From: Psychrobacillus sp048572895
GTDB lineage: Bacteria > Bacillota > Bacilli > Bacillales_A > Planococcaceae
Direction of reading: 5' to 3'
NCBI RefSeq assembly: GCF_048572895.1
Contig: NZ_CP183878.1
Location: forward strand, 2,170,001 to 2,234,000
Length of the DNA stretch: 64,000 bases
The notes beneath the pieces were generated by a model. The model searched no databases, was not told where the DNA came from, and saw only the letters and a program-made list of their open reading frames with translations. How positions within the stretch are numbered: the stretch's first letter is position 1; each line of letters starts with the position of its first letter. Positions 17,170 through 26,737 of this stretch are shown here, piece after piece. The translations under genes and the position numbers were made by a program.

Positions 17170-17585
17170 TTATATAAACGAAATATAATTAGATATTGTT
17201 TCCAAAGTAATTTTAAATAGATCAATACTCAATTGATACTTAATTAAATTTAGATTCTTAATTGGCCATGATTCTATTAAATATTAGATTTTGGATTACC
17301 ACTTGTCTTTAATTCCTCACTTTTAACCTCAAATATTTGATTTATTTCACAATTTAAAATGCCTTTCTTTTCCCATTAATGCTCCACTAAGCCAATGAAA
17401 TTTACCACTATACTTTCAATACCTAATTCTTCTTCGATTTCTCTTACCAGTGCTTCTTTAGCACTCTCACCAAATTCAATGTGACCGCCTGGCAAAAATG
17501 TATTGTTATAACCTTCAGCTTTGGCTAGTAGCACTTTTTTGTCTTTTATAAAGATTCCTCTTGCTAAATGATGAAATGTTTGCAA
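17170..17585 (-). pseudogene. Nudix hydrolase, nonsense- and frameshift-inactivated
   Basis: TTG 17585 with an AGAGGAG site starts the protein. The Nudix box is intact (GGHIEFGESAKEALVREIEE then ELGI). TAA at 17378-17376 interrupts GLVEH, after which the same frame continues WEKKGILNCEINQIFEVKSE to NPKSNI and a stop. A shifted frame then gives the expected tail SWPIKNLNLIKYQL up to 17170. The truncated 70-residue product would lack half the fold. Confidence 0.65.
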
Positions 17586-17911
17586 ATAAATCTCCTCTAA
17601 CACGTTTTCAAAGTTTTTAAACTCCCAAACTCGTTCTTGCCCTATGTATTCTAGAAGTTGGGCTAATATTCCTTCTAAATCAGCCAGCTAACCATCGTTA
17701 GTTAAGAAAGCTAAAAAACGTTCATCCTTCCTCATTAATGCAATTTAAATTTTGCATCACCTATATTGTTACTTATAAAATTTTTGAATATTGCGGGATA
17801 TCGTCTTCATGTTTATATTATAATAGAGTGGTAATATTTGTATTTAGAGATTAGCCTTTTATTTATAAGTTACATACTTTCCTATAATTGATTTTTTAAG
17901 AGGGGATTTTT

Positions 17912-18686
17912 ATGGACTACAAAATTGTATTTTTCGATGTAGATGGAACTATTACGCATTATAAAGATGGTAGTATTTCAAATAAGACAAAAGAAGCAAT
18001 AAAAGCATTAAAAAACAAAGGTCTAAAAGTGGTAGCCGCAACTGGAAGACCATTATCCATGTGTAAAGAAATATATGAACTAGGAATAGACACGTTCATT
18101 ACAGCAAATGGGGCATATGTGAAGCACGACCAAACGATTATTCATAAAGTGCCAATGGACAATAAAATCATACAAGAAGTTTTGAAATTTGCATCTATAT
18201 CGAATCAGGATCTATCTTTTTTCACTGAAGAATTTAGCATGAACGGCGTAAAAAATTCAGAAACATTAAAAGCATTGAAGGAAACTTTGTCATTGACTGA
18301 CTACTTCTACCATCGATCACTTGATTTATAACAAAGAGGTATACTTAATGTGTTTGTATGCAAATGACGAAACAGTTGAGAAATATATTCAAAGATTTCC
18401 GCATCTAACATTTAAAAGATGGCATCCTTTTGTGTTGAATGTGTTACAAGAAGAGGTTTCTAAATCTTTAGCCATATTAAAAGTTTTACAGTATTTTGAC
18501 ATCGATAAATCCGAGGCTATTGCATTTGGTGATGGAGAAAATGATATAGATATGTTGGAATTAGTAGGACTTGGTATAGCTATGGGGAATGGAAATAAAA
18601 ACTTAAAGGAAATTGCTGATTTCGTTACTAAAAAGTCAAGTGAGGACGGAATCGACTTTGCATTAAAAAAGTTCGGGATAATTTAA
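17912..18686 (+). pseudogene. Cof-type HAD phosphatase split by a frameshift
   Basis: The first half starts at ATG 17912 (AAGAGGGG site) with the HAD motif I FFDVDGTIT and motif II VVAATGRPLS. It stops at 18331. The second half, in another frame from about 18321, continues IYNKEVYLMCLYA and holds motif IV IAFGDGENDIDMLE. Joined, they give about 258 residues, the normal length of HAD-IIB phosphatases such as YkrA. A single indel near 18318-18328 explains the break. Real mutation and assembly error cannot be separated here. Confidence 0.75.
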
Positions 18687-18768
18687 AATCTTTTTGATAA
18701 GGATCTATTATTATCCTATTAAAAATAGTTGTATATTAAAATACTATTATAACTATGGAGTGAATGAA

Positions 18769-19237
18769 TTGGTAGATATGTGTTTGTATAATTGGCAAAT
18801 CAGAGAAGACTGGTTTATATGGTGCGAAACCATTTCCAATGAAGAACTTATGAAGAAACGTATCGGTGGTATGAGTACCATTTTACATAATCTATTTCAT
18901 GTAATTGACTGCGAACAAATCTGGGTAAACCAAATGCAAGGAACCCCTGTTATCCTTAAAGATATAAATAAAGTATCAACTCTTGAAGATGTGAAGGTAT
19001 TTTCCAATTTAACCAATTCAGTAACATTGAACTTTATACAATAGCATATTTCTGAAGCAGAGGATAAAACTTTAGTAGTTCGGAGTATGAATGGTACTAC
19101 TAAATCACTCTCTTTTGATAAAATAATTAGTCATATTATATCTCATGATCCATCATATTGGACAATTATCAATCTGGTCTAAAGAATTAGGATTGAAACC
19201 TATATCTTCCGATCTTATATTTAGAGATTTATTTTAG
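18769..19237 (+). pseudogene. DinB-family protein, broken
   Basis: TTG 18769 follows GGAG by eight bases. The frame gives YNWQIREDWFIWCETISNEE and GGMSTILHNLFHVIDCEQIW, the helix-bundle pattern of DinB proteins, with the expected His in LFHVID. TAG at 19042 interrupts it. After a further frame change near 19145 the tail reads IHHIGQLSIWSKELGLKP, containing the family's metal-binding HHxGQ motif, and stops at 19237. At least two lesions inactivate it. Confidence 0.7.
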
Positions 19238-19424
19238 AAACCACATCTTTCACTTTATGAGTTGTATTCAGTTCCGCAAAATAACCTCTATTTCCTCCTC
19301 GCGCGAGACACAAAGACATACTTTTGGTCACCTTACCACAAAGTACCTGTATCTATTAATCTTAATCCATAGTAGTATATGAAGGTTCTAATAATACCTT
19401 CAAACTAGAGGAGAATGGGATTAA

Positions 19425-20939
19425 GTGAAAAAAACACTTCATATTTTTATTATATTTGTTTTATTTTTAAGTTTTGGACCTATACAAGGCACTGCTGCTG
19501 GTAATTCACTTTCAGTTGGTACTGTTCAAATAGATAATGTTAAAGTATTAAGTTTACCTAAACAAGGTTCATCTATTATCACAACTTTAAAAAAAGGTGA
19601 AGAATTCCCTTTACTATCCACTGTATCGGGAGACTCATCCACCGTTATCAAGCATACTGTCATTTCAGGAAATACATTATGGAAAATTTCAAATCAATAC
19701 GGAATTTCAATGAGTGAACTTCAAAAGGCAAACAATCTTACCTCTACAGAAATACGAATTGGCCAGAAATTAGTAATTCCACAGAAGTACAAAATATATA
19801 CTGTGATAAATGGAGATACTTTATGGAAAATTTCTAAAAAGTTCGGAGTATCTATTAATGATTTAACCAAATTGAACAATTTGAGCTCTTCAAACCTACT
19901 TGTTGGGCAAAACTTAAACATTCCCGATTATTACCTACAAGTTCAGTTGCTAGGCGGAAAAAAGGGCTGGGTAAAAAAATCACTTTTGCAACAAAAGAAT
20001 CTGCAACAAATCGTTATGGGATGGAAATATAATGGAAGCTCCCAAAGTTATATTCAACAATTGAACCATTCGAATTTAAATGTTGTGTCACCACGTTGGT
20101 ATACTTTAACCAATTCAGGCAATTTTGTTTCCATAGCAACCGATACAAAATATCTACAAGATGCACATAGCAAGGGCAAGAAGGTTTGGCCACTAATTGG
20201 AAATAAATTCGATCCTGTTTTGACGGACTTAGTATTAGATAATGCTGCAAATCGTCAAAAATTAGTGTCGACACTAAAGAATTCACTGATTCAAACAAAA
20301 AGCGATGGGATCAATGTGGACTTTGAAAACATCGATCCTAAAAACAAGCAAGATTTTGTCCTTTTCATAACCGAACTTAAAAAGGCTCTTCAACCAAATG
20401 GAATTACAGTATCAGTTGACGTCACACGGGAAAACATCGATCCTTTTTGGTCTGGTAGCTTAGACCGTAAAGAGCTAGGTAAAGTTGCTGACTATATTGT
20501 CATGATGGGCTATGACGAACATTGGGGCGGTAGCCCAGTAGCCGGGTCTGTAGCTTCTATGCCTTGGGTTAAAGAAGGCGTAGAACTTTTAATGAAGGAA
20601 GTGCCATCTCATAAAATCATTTTGGCAGTACCCTTCTACACAAGAGAGTGGGTCACTAACTTAACGACAAATAAAGTGAAAAGTATTGACCGCACAATGG
20701 GTGAGATCGAGCGAACGATCTCCTCAAAAGGTCTTAAAAAAGTTTGGGATCAAAATACGCAGCAAAATTATGTAGAATACACTGCAAACGGAGAGAAGCA
20801 CCAAATATGGGTGGAAGATAAACAATCTATCAAACTTCGTATCGATTTGGCTAACCAATATAATCTAGGCGGTGCGGCTGCTTGGTATATTGGAGCTGAA
20901 ACACCAGATATTTGGGATGTATATCATTTCCATAATTAG
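19425..20939 (+). CDS. LysM-containing glycoside hydrolase family 18 protein (spore cortex-lytic type)
   Basis: GTG 19425 starts a 504-residue exported protein: signal peptide 1-26, an SH3-like segment, LysM domains at about 77-119 and 124-167 (both with the NTLWKIS/DTLWKIS core), a short WVKKSLL segment, then a GH18 barrel from about 195. The catalytic strand DGINVDFENID (near 294-304) keeps the DxxxDxE signature. Similar Bacillus proteins (SleL/YaaH, YdhD) are N-acetylglucosaminidases acting on peptidoglycan or spore cortex. A terminator follows; it is a single gene. Confidence 0.8.
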   Translation: MKKTLHIFIIFVLFLSFGPIQGTAAGNSLSVGTVQIDNVKVLSLPKQGSSIITTLKKGEEFPLLSTVSGDSSTVIKHTVISGNTLWKISNQYGISMSELQKANNLTSTEIRIGQKLVIPQKYKIYTVINGDTLWKISKKFGVSINDLTKLNNLSSSNLLVGQNLNIPDYYLQVQLLGGKKGWVKKSLLQQKNLQQIVMGWKYNGSSQSYIQQLNHSNLNVVSPRWYTLTNSGNFVSIATDTKYLQDAHSKGKKVWPLIGNKFDPVLTDLVLDNAANRQKLVSTLKNSLIQTKSDGINVDFENIDPKNKQDFVLFITELKKALQPNGITVSVDVTRENIDPFWSGSLDRKELGKVADYIVMMGYDEHWGGSPVAGSVASMPWVKEGVELLMKEVPSHKIILAVPFYTREWVTNLTTNKVKSIDRTMGEIERTISSKGLKKVWDQNTQQNYVEYTANGEKHQIWVEDKQSIKLRIDLANQYNLGGAAAWYIGAETPDIWDVYHFHN

Positions 20940-20976
20940 TTTTTGGTAGGAAACTTCCTTTAGAAGATCTTTTTCT

Positions 20977-21020
20977 ACAACCTGAGTCCATTATTTAGAT
21001 GGACTTAGGTTGTTTTTATA
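20977..21020 (+). terminator. Terminator of the GH18 gene
   Basis: AACCTGAGTCCAT (20979-20991) pairs with ATGGACTTAGGTT (20999-21011), followed by GTTTTTATATTTT. Confidence 0.8.
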
Positions 21021-21168
21021 TTTTCTATTAACTTCGAGACTTTCCCACCAAGCATCCTTATTTCCGTTTAAGTAATCTTTTCTCAGATCCTAAAGTGTTA
21101 TCATTCTAGAAACTGAAGTAATACTGCTTCTAGTTCCATTAGCTTCACCATTGAGTAGTGTAGTGTTA

Positions 21169-22854
21169 TTAAGTTCGATATATTTTTCTATAGTCTATTT
21201 TACCATTTGTTTCCATTTTGATACCCGCGAACGGACTATTATCTCGAATGTATAAATTATGTATACGGTGAGATAAAAACTTAATAGTTACTGCTTGTTG
21301 CATGACTTTCTCTACCTCTATAAACAATTTAACCACTTTCTGATCATCGGAATAATTCAGTATTTGCTCCAATAATTCTTCTACTTGTTCCTTAACTTTA
21401 CCGTTGAGAAACGGTGTTATTGGAAATTGAACTGACTGGAAAATATGAAGTAAAGATATGATTCTATCTTGTCCTAAGGCAATTCCACCTATATAAATAT
21501 CGTAATCGGATACGATTTGATCTGATGGAGCACGGTAAGGAGCAAGCTCTATTTCATGCTCAATTCCATAAGCCGTTAGACGCTCACTTAAGATGTTTGC
21601 CTCGCGTAAATGGTTTACATTCGCGCGAATTTGCTGTACTCCGATTTTTAATTTTGGAAAATGACTTCCTAGAACTAGATCTGTTATTGGTACTACTACT
21701 TCCTTCGCATCTAAGAAAAAACTATATGCCACCGTTTCACCGTATTCTTTTAAGCAAAATTCATGTGGATTAATAAGCGAATAAATAGTCTTTCTAAGAA
21801 GCTCATCTTGCAGAACGCTATTTGACGTTGCATTGAATAATATGAAGTCCCCACCTTCTTCACGAAAAGTTTTCTTTATATGCGGTATTTTATCATCAAA
21901 TGGTATAGCAGATAGCCCAAACTTAACTATTTCCGGTGTATGAATAATTTCTATAACATCAATCCATGGACGTTCTTTAAAATAATTTGGAAAGACTGTT
22001 AATCGCATATACTCCTCTTTAAAGGTAGTTAACTGGAAAGGTCCACAACCAACAGGAATTCCCGTTTCTCCACCTTTTATCCACTCATAAGATACAATCG
22101 CCATTTTAATACTACACAAGAGACGTGGAAATAATGCATTCGGTTTTTTAAGTGTAATTTCTATGCTATACGAATTCAGTGCTATAATTTTCACTATTGT
22201 AAACAAATCAAATACAATACTCATCGCTCTCTCTAAAGATGCGACTACATCGCGACTCGTTAGCTTTTCCCCATTATGGAACGTGACATCTTTACGAAGT
22301 GTAAATCTCCATACACGGTGATCTACCGTATGATAGGCAAATACTAAATTCGGTCGAGCTCGCTGTGTTTCTGGACAAAATTCAAATAAGGTCTCGAATA
22401 TTTGTCGCGCGATATGGCCGTCATGTCGTGATAATCCTTTAATAGGATCTATATTAAGCTCCACTTTTGGGTAGGGATAACGAAATATATCTAGTTCATC
22501 TTCAGATTTGTTAAATCCATATCTGTCTGTCAGCCATGTATTCACCTCTGGATTCCCTAATAGCTGATATTCATGTAGCAGCTTATAAGCTTTGTCATAA
22601 TGTGCTCCTTGCCACTGTTTATCAAACTCTATAAAAATTGCCTGTAGTTTCGGTAGCTTGATTTTTAGCTCTGGCTTTTTTCCACGACCTTGATAGGTCT
22701 TCCAGTCGACCCACTCCGACTCATAACACTTTTTGACAATGGTTTTAGCATACCTAGTTGAGCAGTTCCAAATGTTTGCTAGCTCTTCAATAGTCGTTTC
22801 ATACTTTGTAAATGGCTCATACTTTTCATACAAAAGCAATAAATATCGAATCAT
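21169..22854 (-). CDS. SgrR-like transcriptional regulator with solute-binding domain
   Basis: A 561-residue protein. Residues about 1-110 form a winged-helix DNA-binding domain (ETTIEELANIWNCSTRYAKT). The rest is an oligopeptide-binding (SBP family 5) domain, with FTLRKDVTFHNGEKLTSRDV as its signature. There is no signal peptide, so the binding domain is cytosolic, as in E. coli SgrR. SgrR senses sugar-phosphate stress and activates the efflux gene setA. Here a drug/sugar-type MFS transporter is divergent from it, suggesting a comparable regulator-transporter pair; the ligand is unknown. Confidence 0.75.
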   Translation of the reverse strand: MIRYLLLLYEKYEPFTKYETTIEELANIWNCSTRYAKTIVKKCYESEWVDWKTYQGRGKKPELKIKLPKLQAIFIEFDKQWQGAHYDKAYKLLHEYQLLGNPEVNTWLTDRYGFNKSEDELDIFRYPYPKVELNIDPIKGLSRHDGHIARQIFETLFEFCPETQRARPNLVFAYHTVDHRVWRFTLRKDVTFHNGEKLTSRDVVASLERAMSIVFDLFTIVKIIALNSYSIEITLKKPNALFPRLLCSIKMAIVSYEWIKGGETGIPVGCGPFQLTTFKEEYMRLTVFPNYFKERPWIDVIEIIHTPEIVKFGLSAIPFDDKIPHIKKTFREEGGDFILFNATSNSVLQDELLRKTIYSLINPHEFCLKEYGETVAYSFFLDAKEVVVPITDLVLGSHFPKLKIGVQQIRANVNHLREANILSERLTAYGIEHEIELAPYRAPSDQIVSDYDIYIGGIALGQDRIISLLHIFQSVQFPITPFLNGKVKEQVEELLEQILNYSDDQKVVKLFIEVEKVMQQAVTIKFLSHRIHNLYIRDNSPFAGIKMETNGKIDYRKIYRT

Positions 22855-22944
22855 TCATATCCTCCTAAAAGGTGAACAAGTTTATTTTAATTTTCACTTT
22901 ATGTTCTTCTTTTTTTATTTTACCATTTGTATAGGAGGGTTCAT

Positions 22945-24135
22945 ATGAATTTATATAGCAATAAAAACTTTACTATTCTTTATTCCATTACGATTTTATC
23001 CACATTTGGGAGTACCATTTACACATTCATTTTGCCTTTACTTATTTACGATTTATCCCAATCTGCTTTAGCAATGAGCACAATGCGGATTGTTGACTTT
23101 TTACCGAATGTTTTATTAGGAATGCTTGCTGGAGCTATCGTTGATCGTATGAATCGTAATATAATGATTGTTTATGGTGGACTACTAAAGGCTATTCTTT
23201 CCGCCTTTTTAACATTTGTCATTTACTTAAATTCAGTGGAGCTATGGCATTTGTATCTTTTAGGCTTTCTTATTTCTACCGTTGGTTATACAGTTGGAAA
23301 TGCTACTCACGCTATTATGCCGCAGCTTTTTGATAAAGCATTGATGACCGATATTCAAGCTAAATTTTCATTCGTAAATACATTTGTCTCAATTATTGGT
23401 CCCTCTTTGGCAGGTGCACTATTACTTATAATTGCTTTTGACCATTTAATGATTGTATACACAGTATCGCTGCTTGTTATTTGGGCTATTAGTTTATCCA
23501 TTGATAAGACACCAACTCCTGAACGCCTAAAAAGGCAGTCATTACTGGAGGATATGAAGGAAGGTATTCAAGAACTATTTGGTAACAAACTGCTTCTTGT
23601 ACCGACGATCTCCATCTTATTTGTGAACTTAGCTACTAGTTTGATAATTGGAGTACTAGTATTTTATGTCGTTGATATTCTAGGTGAAACGAAGGAGCAA
23701 CTTGGTCTTATGTATTCAATTGCTGCACTAGGAGGGCTTTTAGGAGCACGACTTATTAAACCATTAAGAAAACGCTGGACTAGGGGTTCTATATATATTG
23801 GACTACATGCCATAGATGCTTTCGTCCTTGTGTTATTCTTCTTTGCAACAACTTGGTGGCAACTTGGGATTTTATTAGCTTTCCGTTCGTGTACAACGGT
23901 TATTACCAATATAATTTATTTAGCTGTTCGCCAAGAATCCACACCGAACCATTTGCTCGGTCGTGTCGCAGGTACTTCTTCAATGTTTATGAAATTAGCG
24001 CTACCAGTTGGGTTATTTATTGGGGGAATTTGGGCCGAAACATTCCCTATTCCATATATTTTTATCATCTCGGCGTTTATCGTACTTAGCATTTGTATAC
24101 TATTACAGAAAAACAATTTTCAAACGATGGTGTAA
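22945..24135 (+). CDS. MFS transporter
   Basis: About 396 residues with 11-12 membrane helices and the MFS loop motif GAIVDRMNRNIMIVYGG (between helices 2 and 3). ATG 22945 is preferred because ATAGGAGGG lies eight bases upstream; the frame is open to 22927. It resembles the macrolide/multidrug or enterobactin-exporter type of MFS proteins. The divergent SgrR-like regulator lies 90 bases away, so it is probably the regulated target. It ends before a strong bidirectional terminator. Confidence 0.75.
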   Translation: MNLYSNKNFTILYSITILSTFGSTIYTFILPLLIYDLSQSALAMSTMRIVDFLPNVLLGMLAGAIVDRMNRNIMIVYGGLLKAILSAFLTFVIYLNSVELWHLYLLGFLISTVGYTVGNATHAIMPQLFDKALMTDIQAKFSFVNTFVSIIGPSLAGALLLIIAFDHLMIVYTVSLLVIWAISLSIDKTPTPERLKRQSLLEDMKEGIQELFGNKLLLVPTISILFVNLATSLIIGVLVFYVVDILGETKEQLGLMYSIAALGGLLGARLIKPLRKRWTRGSIYIGLHAIDAFVLVLFFFATTWWQLGILLAFRSCTTVITNIIYLAVRQESTPNHLLGRVAGTSSMFMKLALPVGLFIGGIWAETFPIPYIFIISAFIVLSICILLQKNNFQTMV

Positions 24136-24163
24136 GACCTTTTCAAATAAAAAATGTGTAAAT

Positions 24164-24212
24164 AAAAAGAATCCACTTTTGAATAAAATATTATCAAAAT
24201 GGATTCTTTTTC
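24164..24212. terminator. Bidirectional terminator
   Basis: AAAAAGAATCCA and TGGATTCTTTTT pair, extended by TTTTGA/TCAAAA around an AT loop. It separates the convergent MFS and phosphotransferase genes. Confidence 0.8.
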
Positions 24213-24226
24213 TGTGATATCAAAAA

Positions 24227-24976
24227 TTATAAAGGGAAGTAATAATTTATTATGTCCATAAGACGTTCCGTTTTTTCGGATGAAACATTCTCAGATAATC
24301 TTGCCCCAGCAATAATTGGTGCCCACTGAAAAACATCGTATTTTGATAATCCACTTTTTTCACAATAGAGTCGCAAATACATTTCAGCTAACTCCGGTAA
24401 GAATTGTGAATACAAAAGATACGTCCGATATATGTCAGCACGAATATCTCCTACGCTGGAGTCAACCCAATCTATAATGGTTACTTTATTATCTGACATT
24501 ATTAAATTAAATAGATGAAAATCTCCATGACATAACCGATTTTCAAATGTCATTGAATCCATTTTTTGTATTAAATAAGACTTTTGCTTTTCATCCAAAT
24601 TATGAACTGATTTAATTTGACGACGTAGTTTTTCAGACATTGGTTCAAATGAATCTGCTTTAATCATATGGATTTTTTGTTGTATATCAATGGAAATATT
24701 TATGTAGTATTCTGCTTGTTCCATGTTTTCGGTTAAGAGATCACCTAATGTTCTTCCCTTAATATATTCCATTATGATAGCTTGTTTGCCATCTATCTTT
24801 GTGACATCCAATACTTTTGGCACCAAGAGTCCACACGAAAAAGCATATTTTTGCTTATTTGCTTCATATGAGGATTCCGTGTCCGGTAAATAGTCGTTAA
24901 ACAGTTTGATAATCTTGTCTTCGTAAAGATATATTTTCGCTGTATTACCAATAGCTATTGGGTTCCCCAAATTCAT
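24227..24976 (-). CDS. Aminoglycoside phosphotransferase-fold kinase
   Basis: A 249-residue protein of the APH/choline-kinase fold. The glycine-poor loop IAIGNTAKIYLYEDKIIKLF carries the ATP-site lysine. The catalytic Brenner motif is LCHGDFHLFNLI (near residue 153), and the metal-binding IIDWVDSSVGD follows. It resembles the TIGR02172-type kinases of unknown substrate and not the clinically known aminoglycoside enzymes, so no resistance is claimed. ATG 24976 has an AGGAG site. Confidence 0.7.
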   Translation of the reverse strand: MNLGNPIAIGNTAKIYLYEDKIIKLFNDYLPDTESSYEANKQKYAFSCGLLVPKVLDVTKIDGKQAIIMEYIKGRTLGDLLTENMEQAEYYINISIDIQQKIHMIKADSFEPMSEKLRRQIKSVHNLDEKQKSYLIQKMDSMTFENRLCHGDFHLFNLIMSDNKVTIIDWVDSSVGDIRADIYRTYLLYSQFLPELAEMYLRLYCEKSGLSKYDVFQWAPIIAGARLSENVSSEKTERLMDIINYYFPL

Positions 24977-25060
24977 TTGTAATTTCTCCTAAATCCCGAT
25001 TATTCTATTAAATTTAAATGTCTCTTTTGTTTGCAGAGTCTCTACAAAATTCCTGTTTGG

Positions 25061-25222
25061 TTAAAACCTCATTTTTCTTGCATCACTTTCAATTCGTTCT
25101 TTGCATGTAGGACACGAAAACTTTCCTTGCATATTACGTTTATACTTTTGGTACTGGGGATCATTGTCGTAAAGCTTAAATTCTTTTTTGCAAAATAAAC
25201 ATGTGACCGTATAAAAAAACAT
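25061..25222 (-). CDS. Small zinc-ribbon protein (DUF2197/YlaI-like)
   Basis: A 53-residue protein: MFFYTVTCLFCKKEFKLYDN, then a basic linker and SCPTCKERI. Two CxxC pairs 27 residues apart form a probable zinc ribbon. The pattern recalls DUF2197 proteins such as YlaI, of unknown function. ATG 25222 follows GGGGG by about seven bases. It is too short for a standard gene search but has a good start and normal composition. Confidence 0.55.
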   Translation of the reverse strand: MFFYTVTCLFCKKEFKLYDNDPQYQKYKRNMQGKFSCPTCKERIESDARKMRF

Positions 25223-25266
25223 GTAACAACCCCCAGTTTTACTTATGTAATAGCATATGTATTCAA

Positions 25267-25929
25267 CTATCTAAGCTCATCAACAATAGCTAAAATATCC
25301 ATTAAATCATCTACTACATACTCCGCCTGAATATCCATCCACTGAACGTCTTTCTTCCAAACTCCTATCATTCCAACATTTTTAGCCCCCTGCACATCAT
25401 TTTCTGGATGGTCACCGATAAAAACGCATTCGCTGGGGAGCACACCAAGTTTGTCGGCAGCACGTGAAAATATTTGGGGATTTGGTTTTTTAATATCTTC
25501 CCATTCAGAAACTAAAATGCTCTGAAAATAATCTTCTATTGCTAAAGCCTTTATATTATCCATTTGAAACTGACCGTATCCATTCGTAATCATCCCGATC
25601 AGCATCTTTCTTTCCTTTAATTCCTCTAGCATTAACAAGAGATTATCGAATGGGACACAATAATACTTAAATTCATCCAAATAGTCCTGAAGCAGTTCTT
25701 CCCAAGTAATCTTTGTGACCTCAAACTCCTCCACTAGTTGCCGATATACTTTATCCTTCCAAACGTACCCTCGACTATCCAGTTGAATAAACCTTTCTAT
25801 ATACACATCTTTTGTAATATGACCGAGAAGGTGAAATAATCTATCATACTGTTTGTCAGCAAATAGCTTTAATGACTCATCTCTATTGAGCAGAGTACCA
25901 TCTAAATCGAACAAAATTGCTTTAATCAT
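25267..25929 (-). CDS. HAD-superfamily hydrolase (subfamily IA)
   Basis: A 220-residue phosphatase-type protein with motif I ILFDLDGTLLNRDES, an alpha-helical cap (residues 15-95), motif II MLIGMITNGYG, motif III lysine in EDIKKPNP, and motif IV CVFIGDHPENDVQGA. This is the YjjG/pyrophosphatase-like class; the substrate is unknown. ATG 25929 has an AGGGAG site and lies 12 bases after the stop of the upstream membrane gene, so the two are probably co-transcribed. Confidence 0.8.
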   Translation of the reverse strand: MIKAILFDLDGTLLNRDESLKLFADKQYDRLFHLLGHITKDVYIERFIQLDSRGYVWKDKVYRQLVEEFEVTKITWEELLQDYLDEFKYYCVPFDNLLLMLEELKERKMLIGMITNGYGQFQMDNIKALAIEDYFQSILVSEWEDIKKPNPQIFSRAADKLGVLPSECVFIGDHPENDVQGAKNVGMIGVWKKDVQWMDIQAEYVVDDLMDILAIVDELR

Positions 25930-25941
25930 TTTATTCTCCCT

Positions 25942-26601
25942 TTATGTAGACTCTGATACTACTTCCAACTCTTTCTCAGGAATTGTCAGCTTGCTCGCTA
26001 CTTTTGTTATTTCATTTCCTATAAAAATATAGCCTACAATCATTACTCCACCGAAAACCCAGCTTGTAACTCTTAAATATATTAACATGGAGCCATATGC
26101 ATCTACTCCATGTTTATTTAGCAGCCAGGATTTCAGTAGAGCCAGAGTTATTCCTCTCACAACGAATATTAATGTGAGGAGCTGAAACCACTGAAAAAGT
26201 TCCTTTCTAAAAAAAAGCACCCTATTGTTTTCTCTTGGATATCCTTGTAAATAGGCCACATCCATCGCAAAGTAAAGAGTTAGCGGCTTTTTAATAAGCA
26301 TCGATACTAGAAATACCCCGCTAAATGCAACTCCCACGAATACCTGATTCCATAGCATCCGCTCTGCAGTTCCTGACAGTATATCAACAACCGTCCCAAC
26401 AAGCAGACTCACTAATATAAAAATACCCGTTATATTAAACTGACGATCTCTAACAAAATTTGTAATGGTGTAAACAAAGCCCGGAGCTGTCGATAAGAGC
26501 ATTGCCCAGTAATCACCTAGACTTTCCCTTCCATATGTCCAGATTACAAACGGTAGCCCCATATAGAATATGAGATCAAGTATAACCGTGTATTTTTTCA
26601 T
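25942..26601 (-). CDS. VC0807-family membrane protein
   Basis: A 219-residue protein with five or six membrane helices and the conserved-looking segments FYMGLPFVIWTYGRE near the N-terminus and PLTLYFAMDVAYLQG in the middle, as in VC0807-family integral membrane proteins. GGAGGACATGA precedes ATG 26601. It is upstream of, and probably co-transcribed with, the HAD hydrolase gene. Function unknown. Confidence 0.6.
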   Translation of the reverse strand: MKKYTVILDLIFYMGLPFVIWTYGRESLGDYWAMLLSTAPGFVYTITNFVRDRQFNITGIFILVSLLVGTVVDILSGTAERMLWNQVFVGVAFSGVFLVSMLIKKPLTLYFAMDVAYLQGYPRENNRVLFFRKELFQWFQLLTLIFVVRGITLALLKSWLLNKHGVDAYGSMLIYLRVTSWVFGGVMIVGYIFIGNEITKVASKLTIPEKELEVVSEST

Positions 26602-26694
26602 TCATGTCCTCCCTCTATCTCCTATGTATTCAATTCTCCTAGAATAATCTTCCACATCTTCCTGTTAAAATCCTTCTTTTATTAGTTCCTAAAT

Positions 26695-26731
26695 AAAAAC
26701 ATCATCCACGTTAAAGGAATGATGTTTTTGG
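26695..26731 (-). terminator. Terminator of the yolD-like gene
   Basis: AAAAACATCAT and ATGATGTTTTT pair with a 15-base loop, leading into T-rich sequence leftwards after the stop at 26738. Confidence 0.7.
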
Positions 26732-26737
26732 TAATCG

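Noticed and set aside
24227..24976. Aminoglycoside resistance gene
   Set aside because: The fold and HGD motif are present, but the sequence looks like a general APH-type kinase; no specific resistance family can be named.
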